A stretch of DNA of 35,737 bases from Leptospiraceae bacterium (GTDB taxonomy: Bacteria; Spirochaetota; Leptospiria; Leptospirales; Leptospiraceae). Position numbers and translations under genes: made by a program. The stretch is from positions 1-35,737 of the forward strand of contig JANYCR010000186.1 of the NCBI GenBank assembly GCA_025360185.1, given 5' to 3'. The notes under the pieces were generated by a model that was not told the DNA's origin, did not search any database, and saw nothing but the letters and a program-made list of their open reading frames with translations. This document shows, piece by piece, positions 1 to 8,563 of this stretch (its first letter is position 1; every line of letters starts with the position of its first letter).

Positions 1-846
1 GCCTAAAAATCCAATCTCATCATTTGAATCAATGCTTACAGTTGCATCAAGATTACCTGATTGAAGCTGCGTTGTTGCGGTTTGTAATTCTCGAATTGGA
101 TTTGCAAAAGAATTGGAAATAAAAAAAGTCAGTACCATTCCAAGCAAAATAATTCCAAGAAATATAAAAGCTGTCTGCGCATAATACCCATTTATCTGAT
201 TATCATTTAAAATAGATAAAATCATACCAACCAGCAAAATACAGGGAGTTACTGCAACCGTAATATAGAAAATAAAAAATCGAAAACGAATTGAAATCTT
301 AACTGTCTTGGGAATTTCGCTTAGCTGTTCGCCGGGTAACACTTGGGGAATTAAGTTTTTATTCACTATGTCCACGATATAATAAACTAACACAAAACAT
401 AGATTAGCCATTAGAATATTAAAAAAGGCAAACTTAATAGAAGATATTGTTTCAAATTTAATATCATGATTATGAAAGTTAACAAATGTCCCGACTAACG
501 CAAGCCCCCAGCCTGCAAAACTGACTGTAGCATTTAGAATAGGAAGATTAATAATGATCGACTTTATCTTTTCCGAAATGGGAGGAGGATTTTCTCTCAG
601 CATATAAATAATTAGCGGCATATTATAAATATACCCAATCGAAGTCGGAAGTATAAAAGACATATAGCTAAAAATATTAGTAACGAAATCATCTGACTGC
701 CCCGCCTCATTTATTTTAAGAAACTCTTCTACCGTCAAAAGAAGCGGGGCAAGAATCGTAAAACTAAATCCAACTACAACCCCATTGACTCCGACTGGAA
801 TTAGAACATAAGCGAGAGCAAAGTATATATAGCTTCGTCCAGTCAT
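1..846 (-). CDS. Membrane sensor protein with HAMP domain, C-terminus cut off by window edge
   Basis: An open frame starts at ATG 846 and runs without a stop off the left edge, giving 282 visible residues. The N-terminal ~240 residues form about six hydrophobic segments separated by short loops. The last one (around residues 240-262) leads into NPIRELQTATTQL and GNLDATV...NDEIG, a textbook HAMP linker. HAMP domains pass a conformational signal from membrane segments to a C-terminal output domain, which is missing here. In spirochaetes this layout often ends in a class III adenylate/guanylate cyclase, but a histidine kinase, phosphatase or chemoreceptor output is equally compatible. The start lies 6 bases after the stop of the upstream minus-strand gene, so the two are probably cotranscribed. 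No strong ribosome binding site is visible. Confidence 0.8.
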   Translation of the reverse strand, partial: MTGRSYIYFALAYVLIPVGVNGVVVGFSFTILAPLLLTVEEFLKINEAGQSDDFVTNIFSYMSFILPTSIGYIYNMPLIIYMLRENPPPISEKIKSIIINLPILNATVSFAGWGLALVGTFVNFHNHDIKFETISSIKFAFFNILMANLCFVLVYYIVDIVNKNLIPQVLPGEQLSEIPKTVKISIRFRFFIFYITVAVTPCILLVGMILSILNDNQINGYYAQTAFIFLGIILLGMVLTFFISNSFANPIRELQTATTQLQSGNLDATVSIDSNDEIGFLG

Positions 847-852
847 TTTAGG

Positions 853-1422
853 TTACAGCTTTTGCTCTAAAGTTTCTATCGATGCTTTCAATGCCTGTAA
901 AGTTTTTTTTAAATCAAGTGGACTATTCTTGTAATCCGCTTGGGCATTTAAGAATTGATAGTACCCTTGATTAATTTCTCTCATGTGCGGAATTAAATCT
1001 TCAGGATTCTCAGGCTTCTTAGATTTTTGTCTTATATTATAGACTTGTTTATATCCAAATCTAGAAATTTCTACCGCGTAGGCAGGAATAAGAACATAAA
1101 GAGAAGTGTAAAATACTCGAAGGAATTTATATTCTCCTGTAAAGATATGGTTCACGTATAGCCAGATAACACTGAATATCCCCACGGCGAGTGTGATATT
1201 TATCCTCGGAGTTGTCGGAGAAATATTATTTACCAGAATTAAAATCAGCGCACAAAAGATAAAAAGTAATATCACCTCCGGCGGCACTATTGTAAAAAAT
1301 AAATCAAAGAAACTAATCAGCTTCTTGATTGACTCTAGGAAAGTCTTAATTCCTAATAACTCATTTAATGTATTTTGAATTCCGACTAATTCATTCTTAA
1401 ATTTATCTACAAAGTCTAGCAT
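853..1422 (-). CDS. Small three-TM membrane protein, function unknown
   Basis: The protein has 189 residues. A soluble, Leu/Lys-rich N-terminal stretch (1-45) is followed by three hydrophobic segments (about 47-67, 74-94 and 100-120), then a charged C-terminal tail of about 65 residues. The end of the tail ([20 protein letters not shown]) looks coiled-coil. I do not recognise a family. It sits directly upstream of the HAMP sensor gene, with 6 bases between them on the same strand, so it may be a partner or accessory of that receptor (inference from context). The start ATG at 1422 faces the divergent transglycosylase gene. Confidence 0.7.
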   Translation of the reverse strand: MLDFVDKFKNELVGIQNTLNELLGIKTFLESIKKLISFFDLFFTIVPPEVILLFIFCALILILVNNISPTTPRINITLAVGIFSVIWLYVNHIFTGEYKFLRVFYTSLYVLIPAYAVEISRFGYKQVYNIRQKSKKPENPEDLIPHMREINQGYYQFLNAQADYKNSPLDLKKTLQALKASIETLEQKL

Positions 1423-1521
1423 TTATTGCTCCTATTTTACTTATCTCACCTTATAAAAGCAAATACTGTCAAGTTAAGAAAAAACTCTCAAGCTTATTTA
1501 GAAACGACCGATAGACATAAT

Positions 1522-2163
1522 GTGAAAATAGATAGTATTGACTCTATACAATCCGTAATGCAAAGGATTCGAGAAATTTCCCAGTTGAGTCAGGAAATTG
1601 AAAATGGGTCATCCGAACATTTAAAGCAAATTGTAGACAAGCCCGAATTTGCAAAAGAATTGGATTTAGCATTCGGAAATATTGACCAGCAGAAGCAAGT
1701 CAATCCAATGAACGCAATTCACAAGGTAGATACAATTCGAGATTTAGATATTGCAGAATCCACAAAGAGCAAGCCACACAAATCTCGAACAATAAACGAT
1801 ATCATTGAATCCGAATCCAAAGCAAAAGGTCTTGACCCTGACTTAGTAAGAGCTGTTGTCAAAGCAGAATCGAACTTTAATCCACGCGCTGAGTCTCCGA
1901 AAGGTGCGATGGGGCTAATGCAACTTATGCCTGGCACTGCAGAAGAATTAGGAGTTGAAAATCCTTTTGATCCCACACAAAACATCAAAGGTGGAACAAA
2001 GTATCTAAAAGAACTCTTAGATACATTTAAAAACAAAGATTTAGCCGTTGCTGCCTATAATGCAGGTCCCGGTGCAGTCCGTAAGCACAAAGGAATTCCG
2101 CCCTACTCTGAAACTAAAGGCTATGTTAAAAAAGTAAATAGCTATCTAAACGAGTATAGATAA
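1522..2163 (+). CDS. Lytic transglycosylase, SLT domain
   Basis: The C-terminal half is a soluble lytic transglycosylase (Slt/MltC-like, lysozyme fold) domain. It has the catalytic Glu in VKAESNFNP (E116 counted from the GTG start), then [17 protein letters not shown], then [15 protein letters not shown]. Such enzymes cleave the MurNAc-GlcNAc bond of peptidoglycan with formation of 1,6-anhydro-MurNAc. The N-terminal ~80 residues are a charged helical region and no clear signal peptide is present. The frame stays open up to a TTG at 1426, but that start would leave 3 bases to the divergent gene. I prefer GTG 1522, giving [12 protein letters not shown] and 213 residues. ATG 1558 is a third option, and none of the three has a good ribosome binding site. 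Confidence 0.88.
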   Translation: MKIDSIDSIQSVMQRIREISQLSQEIENGSSEHLKQIVDKPEFAKELDLAFGNIDQQKQVNPMNAIHKVDTIRDLDIAESTKSKPHKSRTINDIIESESKAKGLDPDLVRAVVKAESNFNPRAESPKGAMGLMQLMPGTAEELGVENPFDPTQNIKGGTKYLKELLDTFKNKDLAVAAYNAGPGAVRKHKGIPPYSETKGYVKKVNSYLNEYR

Positions 2164-2191
2164 CTCTCCTCTCCCTTTTAAAGTAGGGCTA

Positions 2192-2527
2192 ATGTCAAAT
2201 CCGAATACGAATCATTTTGATTTTGAAGCTCTAAGAAGTAATTTAGAATATGATGATCCTTTTACAAAAGAGTTTTTGGTTCTTCTAAAGAAGGAACTTG
2301 ACGTATCTCTAAGCATTTTAAGAGAACAATTTGAAGCTCAAAACATGAAAGAGATCAAAGCAACTGCTCATCGAATTAAAGGAACTGCTTTAAATGGTTG
2401 CTGTAACGAATTAGCAACATTAGCCGCGACTCTAGAAATAGCAACACACTTCAAACAAGAAATCATTTCCTCTCTCGTTCTGCAAATTGCCGCTGAGATT
2501 GAAATTATAAAAACATTAATCCCCTAA
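2192..2527 (+). CDS. Stand-alone histidine phosphotransfer (Hpt) protein
   Basis: This is a 111-residue, all-helical protein with the Hpt signature ATAHRIKGTALN, where H60 is the predicted phospho-accepting histidine. Hpt proteins shuttle phosphoryl groups between receiver domains of hybrid kinases and response regulators in the cytoplasm. The length matches a single Hpt domain with nothing else attached. It follows the transglycosylase by 28 bases. No kinase or receiver gene lies in the window, so its partners must be elsewhere. Its stop at 2527 abuts the convergent stop of the next gene at 2528. Confidence 0.85.
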   Translation: MSNPNTNHFDFEALRSNLEYDDPFTKEFLVLLKKELDVSLSILREQFEAQNMKEIKATAHRIKGTALNGCCNELATLAATLEIATHFKQEIISSLVLQIAAEIEIIKTLIP

Positions 2528-3757
2528 TTATTTTCGTGCTAGGATCATCAGATTTGATTTATCATTTCCTTTTAATACTCCGTATCCATATTTAAATGGA
2601 AGAGTCTTTGCATTTTGTTTAAATTCATTTTGAAGATCAACTTGATCCGGAACATTCGGTGTATTTTGCAATCGAGCACGCGCGGTATATACTCCGAAAA
2701 CTTTCGATTCCCATATATTCTTATCAAATACTTTAAATGGTATAGCCGAATCATCTTGCACAACCGTGTCAGTCTTTGATAGAATGGTCTGGATAAATTT
2801 TTCATACATTGGAAGTTGTAAAACATATTCGGCAGACTTTAGCAGCAAATTAAACTTACCCTGTGACGCAAAATATTTTCCTTCAGAAGAATTTTCATCT
2901 GCAGAATTTTCATTTATATACATTCTAAAAAAAGAAAGTTCCCTACTATATTTTTCTTCTGGTTTATGAAAATAAATTCGAACTACCTCAACTTTATCTG
3001 GATTTTTATCGGTTATATGTGCTTCTGTTTCAGCAATAAGCTTTCCGGATTTATCTAATTCTACCCTTTCCCAAAAATCAATTTTGAGACCGAGACGAGT
3101 CATAAAGATTAAAAGGACTGGTGAAGTGCCAGAAAAGTGTGGATTAGCAAATTCTCTTCTCATTCTTTTTCGGGTAAAATAATTTTGCGCTGCCATTTCG
3201 CCGACCATACTCTGAATAGAATTAAGTCCTTGTTTTAATTGATCTGAGCTTAATGTATTTGGGTCTGTTATTTTTCCAGGTGGCTCAAGTCCAATCATGA
3301 TATTGGTAATCGCATCCGGATAAAATGCATGTAGATTCACAAAGTCCGCACCACTCAGTGGGTAAAACGCAGTATTAGCCGCTGACTTAATAGGCATGAA
3401 TTCATTCTTAAATGGTTGCACTTTTTTCAAATAGTCTGAATCTATTTTCTCCCAGTAAGAATTGATTGTGGCTGCATATGATTTGTAACTTGGAGACTCA
3501 GCTAATTTTAAGAAGCGATTTTTTTCATCAAGAGGAAGACCTGAAAGAAATTGCGATAACTCATACCAATACAAATCAGTAGATTCAGTTCGAACCAACC
3601 TTCTAGTAGAATCAGAACTAGCGCATGATATAATTAAACCGCAAATTAATACATAAAGTAACGGCTTAATCTTATTAACCCGTTTACTTTGATTGGCATT
3701 CGATTTTTTCAAATAAGAAATAGTTTTTGAAATGAGTAAGTCAGAGCTAATTAGCAT
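2528..3757 (-). CDS. Putative lipoprotein, function unknown
   Basis: The protein has 409 residues. A Lys-rich N-terminal extension of about 30 residues precedes a hydrophobic stretch (32-44) and a lipobox LIISC, with C45 as the likely acylated residue. The long n-region is unusual; a TTG at codon 16 (position 3712) would shorten it. The rest is soluble and mixed alpha/beta, with no family I recognise. It is the last gene of a minus-strand run Lon-like protease, barrel protein, lipoprotein, and starts 22 bases after the barrel gene stop. Export together with an outer-membrane barrel suggests a cell-envelope role (inference). Confidence 0.75.
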   Translation of the reverse strand: MLISSDLLISKTISYLKKSNANQSKRVNKIKPLLYVLICGLIISCASSDSTRRLVRTESTDLYWYELSQFLSGLPLDEKNRFLKLAESPSYKSYAATINSYWEKIDSDYLKKVQPFKNEFMPIKSAANTAFYPLSGADFVNLHAFYPDAITNIMIGLEPPGKITDPNTLSSDQLKQGLNSIQSMVGEMAAQNYFTRKRMRREFANPHFSGTSPVLLIFMTRLGLKIDFWERVELDKSGKLIAETEAHITDKNPDKVEVVRIYFHKPEEKYSRELSFFRMYINENSADENSSEGKYFASQGKFNLLLKSAEYVLQLPMYEKFIQTILSKTDTVVQDDSAIPFKVFDKNIWESKVFGVYTARARLQNTPNVPDQVDLQNEFKQNAKTLPFKYGYGVLKGNDKSNLMILARK

Positions 3758-3779
3758 AAATTGTTAATACCTATATTTA

Positions 3780-5105
3780 TTAAAAAGATAATTCTAATCC
3801 AAGTGATGTCGCATACTCAAAGTTTAACTGTGAGTAAACCGGAAGCCTAAAAACTCCAAAGTTGGAATAATAATAATCTCTATTTGCATTATTTTTAAAA
3901 TTAAAAAAGAAAGTTGTGTTGTAATAATCATGATTTCTTCCCCGAAAGGAAGCAGAAAAAGAATTATTGCTCGGTATACTTGAAGTTGAATCTGTTGGTC
4001 GATTCGTTGTCACAATATTATAAACGTTATTCCCTATATAGAGTGAATATCTTTTATACCGGTCTATAAAGAACGTAAAACCAAACGCCGCATAATCCTT
4101 ATTAAACAATGATGTTGCGTCTGGACGGAGCATAGTCCGTAATAAATTATCTGAAAGATAGTTATATTTCAAATTAAGAACAAAGTATTTGAGCCCAACT
4201 GCCATAGCTACCCTTGCTCCTTCGGAAATATTAGTTTCGTTTATTAAAGAACGGTTCGAATTGTAAACTGCCGTTTGAAATAAAAGATTTTTCGTTGGGG
4301 AAATGTTAGCTTGCCACTCGAATAAATTTTTATTTGCACGGTCGACATCTCTATAGGAAATTTCGGTATCCCTATAATAATTATTTCCGGCAAGAAATCC
4401 TCCCTGGTTGTATCTATAAGGATTATTGAGATTAGACTCACCAGCAATAAATCCAGTTGAAATATACTTATTTCCTGTAAAGCTAACGCCTGCAGTAGTC
4501 GTAGGATATTGCTTTAAACGATCATCAAATATATCGAACTGAGTTGATTTGAAGTTCGCTGTAAAATTGGAATTTATCTGGTAGCTCATTTCTACATTTC
4601 TAATCTGGGAATTTTTATTTTGAAACAAGTTAGCCGGTTCTGATAATTTGTTTTGGTATTTGTATTCAAGTATTTGGTTTACTATCGATCTCGTATCGCC
4701 TATCGTATTAACAGAAATTTTATCATCCTTATAGTATGTAAATACGTCAGGCTGTAAGTTTTGATAAGGTCTAATTTGATTATCATTAAAAAAAGGAGTC
4801 AACACTTCATCGGGTGAAGATTTACTAAAACCACTACCCCAGATTGATTTTGAAATTTCTTTTTGCATTTCTCGAATAGTTCGAATGGAAAAAAACTTTT
4901 CTTCTAAGTTTTCTTTTTCTAAATTTGCATAGGCTTTTTTCTCAGGGTTTTTCGAGGGAAATGTATCTTCTTTTTCGTAAAAATCTTGCCCTTTATTTGC
5001 TGGCGGCACAACGGGAGTTACGGATAATATGGCCACAAATCCTATTCCAGAAAGAATAGAAATAATTGCTGAAAGCTTAGTGTTAAGTATTGTAGTCCCA
5101 TACAT
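3780..5105 (-). CDS. Putative outer-membrane beta-barrel protein
   Basis: The protein has 441 residues, with a hydrophobic export signal at about 9-30. A charged linker of about 120 residues comes next, followed by a C-terminal region of alternating hydrophobic and aromatic strands rich in Tyr/Phe/Asn (for example FEWQANISPTKNLLFQTAVY and AAFGFTFFIDRYKRYSLYIG). It ends in ...GLELSF, a terminal Phe typical of BAM-inserted barrels. I do not recognise the family. It lies 36 bases downstream of the Lon-like gene and 22 upstream of the lipoprotein gene. A perfect 19-bp palindrome (5115-5133) sits just ahead of its start. Confidence 0.72.
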   Translation of the reverse strand: MYGTTILNTKLSAIISILSGIGFVAILSVTPVVPPANKGQDFYEKEDTFPSKNPEKKAYANLEKENLEEKFFSIRTIREMQKEISKSIWGSGFSKSSPDEVLTPFFNDNQIRPYQNLQPDVFTYYKDDKISVNTIGDTRSIVNQILEYKYQNKLSEPANLFQNKNSQIRNVEMSYQINSNFTANFKSTQFDIFDDRLKQYPTTTAGVSFTGNKYISTGFIAGESNLNNPYRYNQGGFLAGNNYYRDTEISYRDVDRANKNLFEWQANISPTKNLLFQTAVYNSNRSLINETNISEGARVAMAVGLKYFVLNLKYNYLSDNLLRTMLRPDATSLFNKDYAAFGFTFFIDRYKRYSLYIGNNVYNIVTTNRPTDSTSSIPSNNSFSASFRGRNHDYYNTTFFFNFKNNANRDYYYSNFGVFRLPVYSQLNFEYATSLGLELSF

Positions 5106-5114
5106 GACATTAAA

Positions 5115-5133
5115 AGATTAACTAAGTTAATCT
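5115..5133. promoter_or_regulatory. Perfect 19-bp palindrome upstream of barrel gene
   Basis: AGATTAACT-A-AGTTAATCT has 9-bp arms around one central base. It lies between the stop of the Lon-like gene (5142) and the start of the barrel gene (5105), 9 bases upstream of that start. It could be an operator or an mRNA hairpin that modulates expression of the downstream gene. There is no U-tract to make it a standard terminator. Confidence 0.5.
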
Positions 5134-5141
5134 ACGACCTT

Positions 5142-6917
5142 TTACGAGTCCTTTTCAACTTCTTTTTTCTTTTCTAGTCTATCTTCAATTCTACGAAGAA
5201 TGCTATCAGGAGTATACTTACCATCCTTTTCAATTTTGCCCATAGGCATTTTAAGAATCTCTGGAACAACGTCAGTTACATGAGAAAAAGAAACTATATT
5301 AAATTTATTTTCTTGAATTGCTTTAATAATTTCGGCAGAAAGAACTAAATCTTTTGCATTAGCCGTCGGGATATAAACATAGAAAATATCTTTAGGACTA
5401 CCAAGAAGTTTAGAAATAGAAAACCAAGCATCGACTTTTTGATTGATTGCTCCAACCGGCATTGTCTCTCCATATTGAGACATGGAACCAGTAATTGCTA
5501 TATTACTCGGAATCTCATATCCAGATAGAGCGGATAACGTAGCAATTAATTCTGCCACAGTAGCCGAATCTCCATCCACAATAGAATGGCTTTGTTCAAA
5601 TAGAATGGAAATATCTACCGCAAAAGAACTGAAATTTGCAAAAAGTCCTTTTAGGTAAGATTGCAAAATAAATACACCCTTATCATGCACATCTCCAGAA
5701 AGATTTACTTCTCTTTCGATATTGATAAAGTTTCCGCTACCCATGAGCGCACGCGATGAGATAACACTGACTTGCCCATATTCCTGGTGCGTAGAATACG
5801 GAGTGAAAATAGACAGTCCATTAATGCGACCCAATCTTTTTCCAGTTACGGTCATATTGTACATGCCATTTTTTAAATCTTCATAGTATTTCTTTTTAGG
5901 AAGTGAATCTCTTTTTTCTAAATTGGAAATCGCAGAATCAATATCAGCATCAGTTATAGCAGCGCCTTTCACATCTTTTTTAGATTTAGAAAGAACCATT
6001 GCTTCTTCATAAATTGTTTTAATGTCAGTAACATTGAGAGAAAATTTAGACTTGCTCTCATTTAGTTTCAACGCTTCTTCGAGCAAACGCTTCTTAGCCG
6101 AAAGGGACGGAGTTGGATAATCTTTTAGACTTAGAGCATCGATGAGTCCAGAAAAACGGGAGATATTTTTTTTATTTAGTTCTGCTTCATATTCTAAGTC
6201 AATTTTCATTTTGAAAACTTCGTGCAAATTATTATCTCTCTTAAGCAACTGTTCATACATATGCTCTTCGCCGATTAAAATGACACGAACATTAATAGGA
6301 AACTGCGGAAGAGTTCGATCAAGAGATTGAAAAAAATTAAGCTCTGGTAAATTGATGAAATCTATTTTTTCTGTCAAAAGACAAGACTTAAGCAAATCAT
6401 ATACTACCGGCTCTTGTACAAGTTTAGTGATAGGTAAAATTAAAAATCCGCCTGTTGCCTTAATCAAATTCCCAGGATGATATTTTTTCTCTGTAGGAAT
6501 TCCGACAAGGCTCATCGTATTTGGTGTCGGATCGTAAATAATTGGAGTCGTCTCTGCATCTGGATCAAAAAGCGGAGTCAAACCTTCTTTGTATTCTGGA
6601 TCTTCTACAATAGAATTGCTTTTTCGAAAATAATAAAACTTAGGAAATTTATTTTTGGTAGAATATTCTTTTTGGAGAAGCGAGGTAGTGCTACTTCGTT
6701 TTCCTGCACCTTCATCGCCAGCAATTATAAAATGTTGGTAAAATTGAGGGTTGTCCAGTGCCTGTCGAATCTGCTTAAGCGCTTCTACTTGAAAAATAAA
6801 ATAATCAGGATGAAATTCTTTATCTTTTAAGTCTAGCTTAGCAAAATCAGTGTCCTTTAAATCTACAGATACGTCAGGCTTTGTCAATTTTTTTAACATA
6901 TCTGCTATTTTTTCCAT
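5142..6917 (-). CDS. Lon-like Ser-Lys protease with AAA+ domain
   Basis: The protein has 591 residues. The N-terminal AAA+ part has a P-loop GDEGAGKRSS (67-76) and the Lon-type stretch PGNLIKATGGFLIL (148-161). The C-terminal S16 peptidase domain has Ser451 in VDGDSATVAEL and Lys494 in GAINQKVDAWF. Their 43-residue spacing equals that of the E. coli Lon dyad. It lacks the large Lon N-terminal substrate domain, and the arrangement resembles the LonB/LonC-like group. Where Lon proteins have an acidic Walker B (LVLD-type), this one reads LILPITK, so ATP hydrolysis may be impaired. It is the first gene of a minus-strand run and diverges from the vapBC pair across 6918-7130. Confidence 0.88.
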   Translation of the reverse strand: MEKIADMLKKLTKPDVSVDLKDTDFAKLDLKDKEFHPDYFIFQVEALKQIRQALDNPQFYQHFIIAGDEGAGKRSSTTSLLQKEYSTKNKFPKFYYFRKSNSIVEDPEYKEGLTPLFDPDAETTPIIYDPTPNTMSLVGIPTEKKYHPGNLIKATGGFLILPITKLVQEPVVYDLLKSCLLTEKIDFINLPELNFFQSLDRTLPQFPINVRVILIGEEHMYEQLLKRDNNLHEVFKMKIDLEYEAELNKKNISRFSGLIDALSLKDYPTPSLSAKKRLLEEALKLNESKSKFSLNVTDIKTIYEEAMVLSKSKKDVKGAAITDADIDSAISNLEKRDSLPKKKYYEDLKNGMYNMTVTGKRLGRINGLSIFTPYSTHQEYGQVSVISSRALMGSGNFINIEREVNLSGDVHDKGVFILQSYLKGLFANFSSFAVDISILFEQSHSIVDGDSATVAELIATLSALSGYEIPSNIAITGSMSQYGETMPVGAINQKVDAWFSISKLLGSPKDIFYVYIPTANAKDLVLSAEIIKAIQENKFNIVSFSHVTDVVPEILKMPMGKIEKDGKYTPDSILRRIEDRLEKKKEVEKDS

Positions 6918-7130
6918 ATAGTCTTTTACTGCAATTAGATAATAATTAAATCCCTATGAATTTCAGGGATATTCGCAAGTATCTGACATAATTTGTCTCA
7001 ATTTCAAGCTAAATATTTTAGTGATAATGCTTAATTATGGAGAATAAAATCTGACCTATATGCACAAATAAATCTCTTTCTTACCTAATAGAATAAAAGG
7101 ACAAAAAATGGAAATTTTAAGAAAAACTAA

Positions 7131-7160
7131 TTGCAATAAATATGGGTTATCATATATAAT
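7131..7160 (+). promoter_or_regulatory. Promoter of the vapBC-type pair
   Basis: TTGCAA (7131-7136), an 18-base spacer, then TATAAT (7155-7160) make a near-consensus sigma-70 promoter. The -10 box lies inside an inverted repeat ATATGGGT (7140-7147) / ACCCATAT (7162-7169) that reaches the ATG at 7168. Toxin-antitoxin operons are usually repressed by their own complex binding such palindromes. The predicted transcript start falls at about 7167, so translation from 7168 would be leaderless. Confidence 0.6.
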
Positions 7161-7167
7161 TACCCAT

Positions 7168-7395
7168 ATGAAGACAACCATTGATATTACTGACAATCTA
7201 TTCGTAGAAGTAAAGCAAATAGCATCACAGGAAAATAGAACTTTAAGAGAAATCATTGAAGCCTCTCTTCGTAAATACCTAGATGAGAAGCAGATAAAAA
7301 CAAATTTCGAATTAAAAAAGAAAACCTTTGGCGGTATGGGTTTGCAACAGGGCGCTAGCTTAGATTGGGCTTTTCTTTCGGAAGAGGTTTACTAA
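7168..7395 (+). CDS. vapB: VapB-type antitoxin
   Basis: The 75-residue product begins MKTTIDITDNLFVEVKQIA, the usual ribbon-helix-helix-like start of VapB/DUF2191 antitoxins (DNA binding), and continues with RTLREIIEASLRKYL. The C-terminal tail (FGGMGLQQGASLDWAF) is the kind that threads into the PIN toxin. The stop is 7 bases before the toxin start. The frame also extends to ATG 7108, which has a good AAGGA site 6 bases upstream and would add 20 residues unlike the family. I prefer 7168 because the family consensus starts there and the best promoter lies at 7131-7160. Pairing with a PIN toxin is established for this family; symbol by homology only. Confidence 0.8.
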   Translation: MKTTIDITDNLFVEVKQIASQENRTLREIIEASLRKYLDEKQIKTNFELKKKTFGGMGLQQGASLDWAFLSEEVY

Positions 7396-7402
7396 GCTAT
7401 AA

Positions 7403-7834
7403 ATGATAGCTTTAGATACAAATATTCTAGTTTACGCACATAGGGAGGATAGTCCTTTTCATACAAAAGCATTCTCGCTTCTTAAAGAAATTTCCGAGTC
7501 GAAAGCTTCTTGGGCAATCCCGTATCCATGCCTTCATGAATTCTATGCAATAGTAACGCATGCAAAGATTTTCAATCCACCTACTCCAATTGAATCTGCA
7601 TTTGAACAAATGGAAGCTTGGCTAGAAAGCCCTTCCTTGCATTTACTCGGTGAGGCACCTCGCTACTTTGAAATCCTAAAACAAAAAATGCTCGCGGGGA
7701 AATTACAAGGAGCCAAAGTCCATGATGCACGAATCGTTTCCATCTGCATTCAAAATGGAGTGAGCCTTCTTTACTCCTCTGATAGGGATTTCAATAAAAT
7801 CGCCGGTCTAAAAATACAAAATCCACTTATCTAA
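7403..7834 (+). CDS. vapC: VapC-type PIN-domain ribonuclease toxin
   Basis: The 143-residue protein has the complete acidic set of a PIN nuclease: D5 in IALDTNILVYA, E46 in CLHEFYA, D108 in KVHDARI, and D127/D129 in YSSDRDF. PIN toxins are Mg2+-dependent endoribonucleases, commonly acting on tRNA or rRNA; the target of this one cannot be read from sequence. It follows the antitoxin by 7 bases and is presumably co-translated and held inactive by it. It converges on the next minus-strand gene with 9 bases between the stops. Confidence 0.88.
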   Translation: MIALDTNILVYAHREDSPFHTKAFSLLKEISESKASWAIPYPCLHEFYAIVTHAKIFNPPTPIESAFEQMEAWLESPSLHLLGEAPRYFEILKQKMLAGKLQGAKVHDARIVSICIQNGVSLLYSSDRDFNKIAGLKIQNPLI

Positions 7835-7843
7835 ACGCGAATT

Positions 7844-8383
7844 CTATCTCTCGATAATGCTAACAGCACCAAGAGTAATATTAACTTTGATAGTAATTGC
7901 TTTTTCATTTTCATTATAAGCGCGGGTCTTATATACATTCTTAAAAAAAGGAATAAATCGAAGTCCATTTGGTAGAGTCACTACACCTAATGTAGGGTAA
8001 ATTAAAACACGAACAGGGGCATCTCCCTTAATATAAATAATACTCTTCGCAAACATCGTATTAGTCTCAATGAAAGTATTTCCGCTACCCACCGGCAATC
8101 CTGTAAAATCATTTTCACCAAAGCCAAAGAATACGTTATAGGTATCTGAGGCAACCGTTGGTGCAATAGCAGGACCTTTCCCAAGAATGGTATTACTCCC
8201 TTCAGGGTCATTCCCAAATCGCAACTCGCTAAACATCATTTGAATTCCTACGAGAATAATTAAAAATACGCCGACCGGTTTATAGACAACAGAATTTAAT
8301 TTAAAGAAATATCGCAGGAAAAAAAACATTCCAACGCCAAAAAGTAAAATTCCGACGATAGTTGGCGCAATTGATAAATTCAT
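7844..8383 (-). CDS. Membrane protein with LiaF-like C-terminal region (tentative)
   Basis: The protein has 179 residues and two transmembrane segments at the N-terminus (about 5-25 and 33-51). A soluble beta-rich C-terminal domain follows, ending VNITLGAVSIIER. The repeated hydrophobic strand pattern (NVFFGFGENDF...; ...GVVTLPNGLRF...) resembles the beta-helical domain of LiaF/YvqF-type envelope stress proteins, though the match is by eye and weak. A function in envelope-stress signalling is speculative and no histidine kinase or response regulator is adjacent. It converges with vapC, and upstream lies the palindromic element at 8421-8563. Confidence 0.65.
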   Translation of the reverse strand: MNLSIAPTIVGILLFGVGMFFFLRYFFKLNSVVYKPVGVFLIILVGIQMMFSELRFGNDPEGSNTILGKGPAIAPTVASDTYNVFFGFGENDFTGLPVGSGNTFIETNTMFAKSIIYIKGDAPVRVLIYPTLGVVTLPNGLRFIPFFKNVYKTRAYNENEKAITIKVNITLGAVSIIER

Positions 8384-8420
8384 AATTCTCTCCGTTCCTA
8401 ATTACTCTATCGGCGTATTT

Positions 8421-8563
8421 TTAAGAATACCACCGATGGACACCGATAAAAAAACGATAAAAAATGATATGGATGCAAACCAATGTAATAATATTCAAAA
8501 ATTATCGTATCTTTTTATCCCGTGTAACGGAGCTCTCTGTGTTCATCGGTGGTAATCTTTAAG
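8421..8563. repeat. Intergenic element with terminal inverted repeats (copy A)
   Basis: The left end reads TTAAGAATACCACCGATG. The inverse of the right end reads TTAAAGATTACCACCGATG. The two ends form imperfect inverted repeats of about 24 bp, and the middle (about 95 bp) is AT-rich. A 21-bp stretch at 8539-8559 (core TTCATCGGTGGTAATCTT) is identical to 31882-31902 in copy B. The right end runs into the stop codon of the aminotransferase gene (8559-8561). No coding capacity is visible. It may be a MITE-like or REP-like dispersed sequence. Confidence 0.65.

Noticed and set aside
1426-1521. Longer TTG start for the lytic transglycosylase
   Set aside because: It would leave only 3 bases to the divergent gene; the added residues do not form a recognisable signal peptide with a good ribosome binding site.
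8421-8563. CRISPR-like interpretation of repeated ACCGATG/ACACCGAT units
   Set aside because: The units are few, unevenly spaced and arranged as inverted ends, with no spacers and no cas genes in the window.
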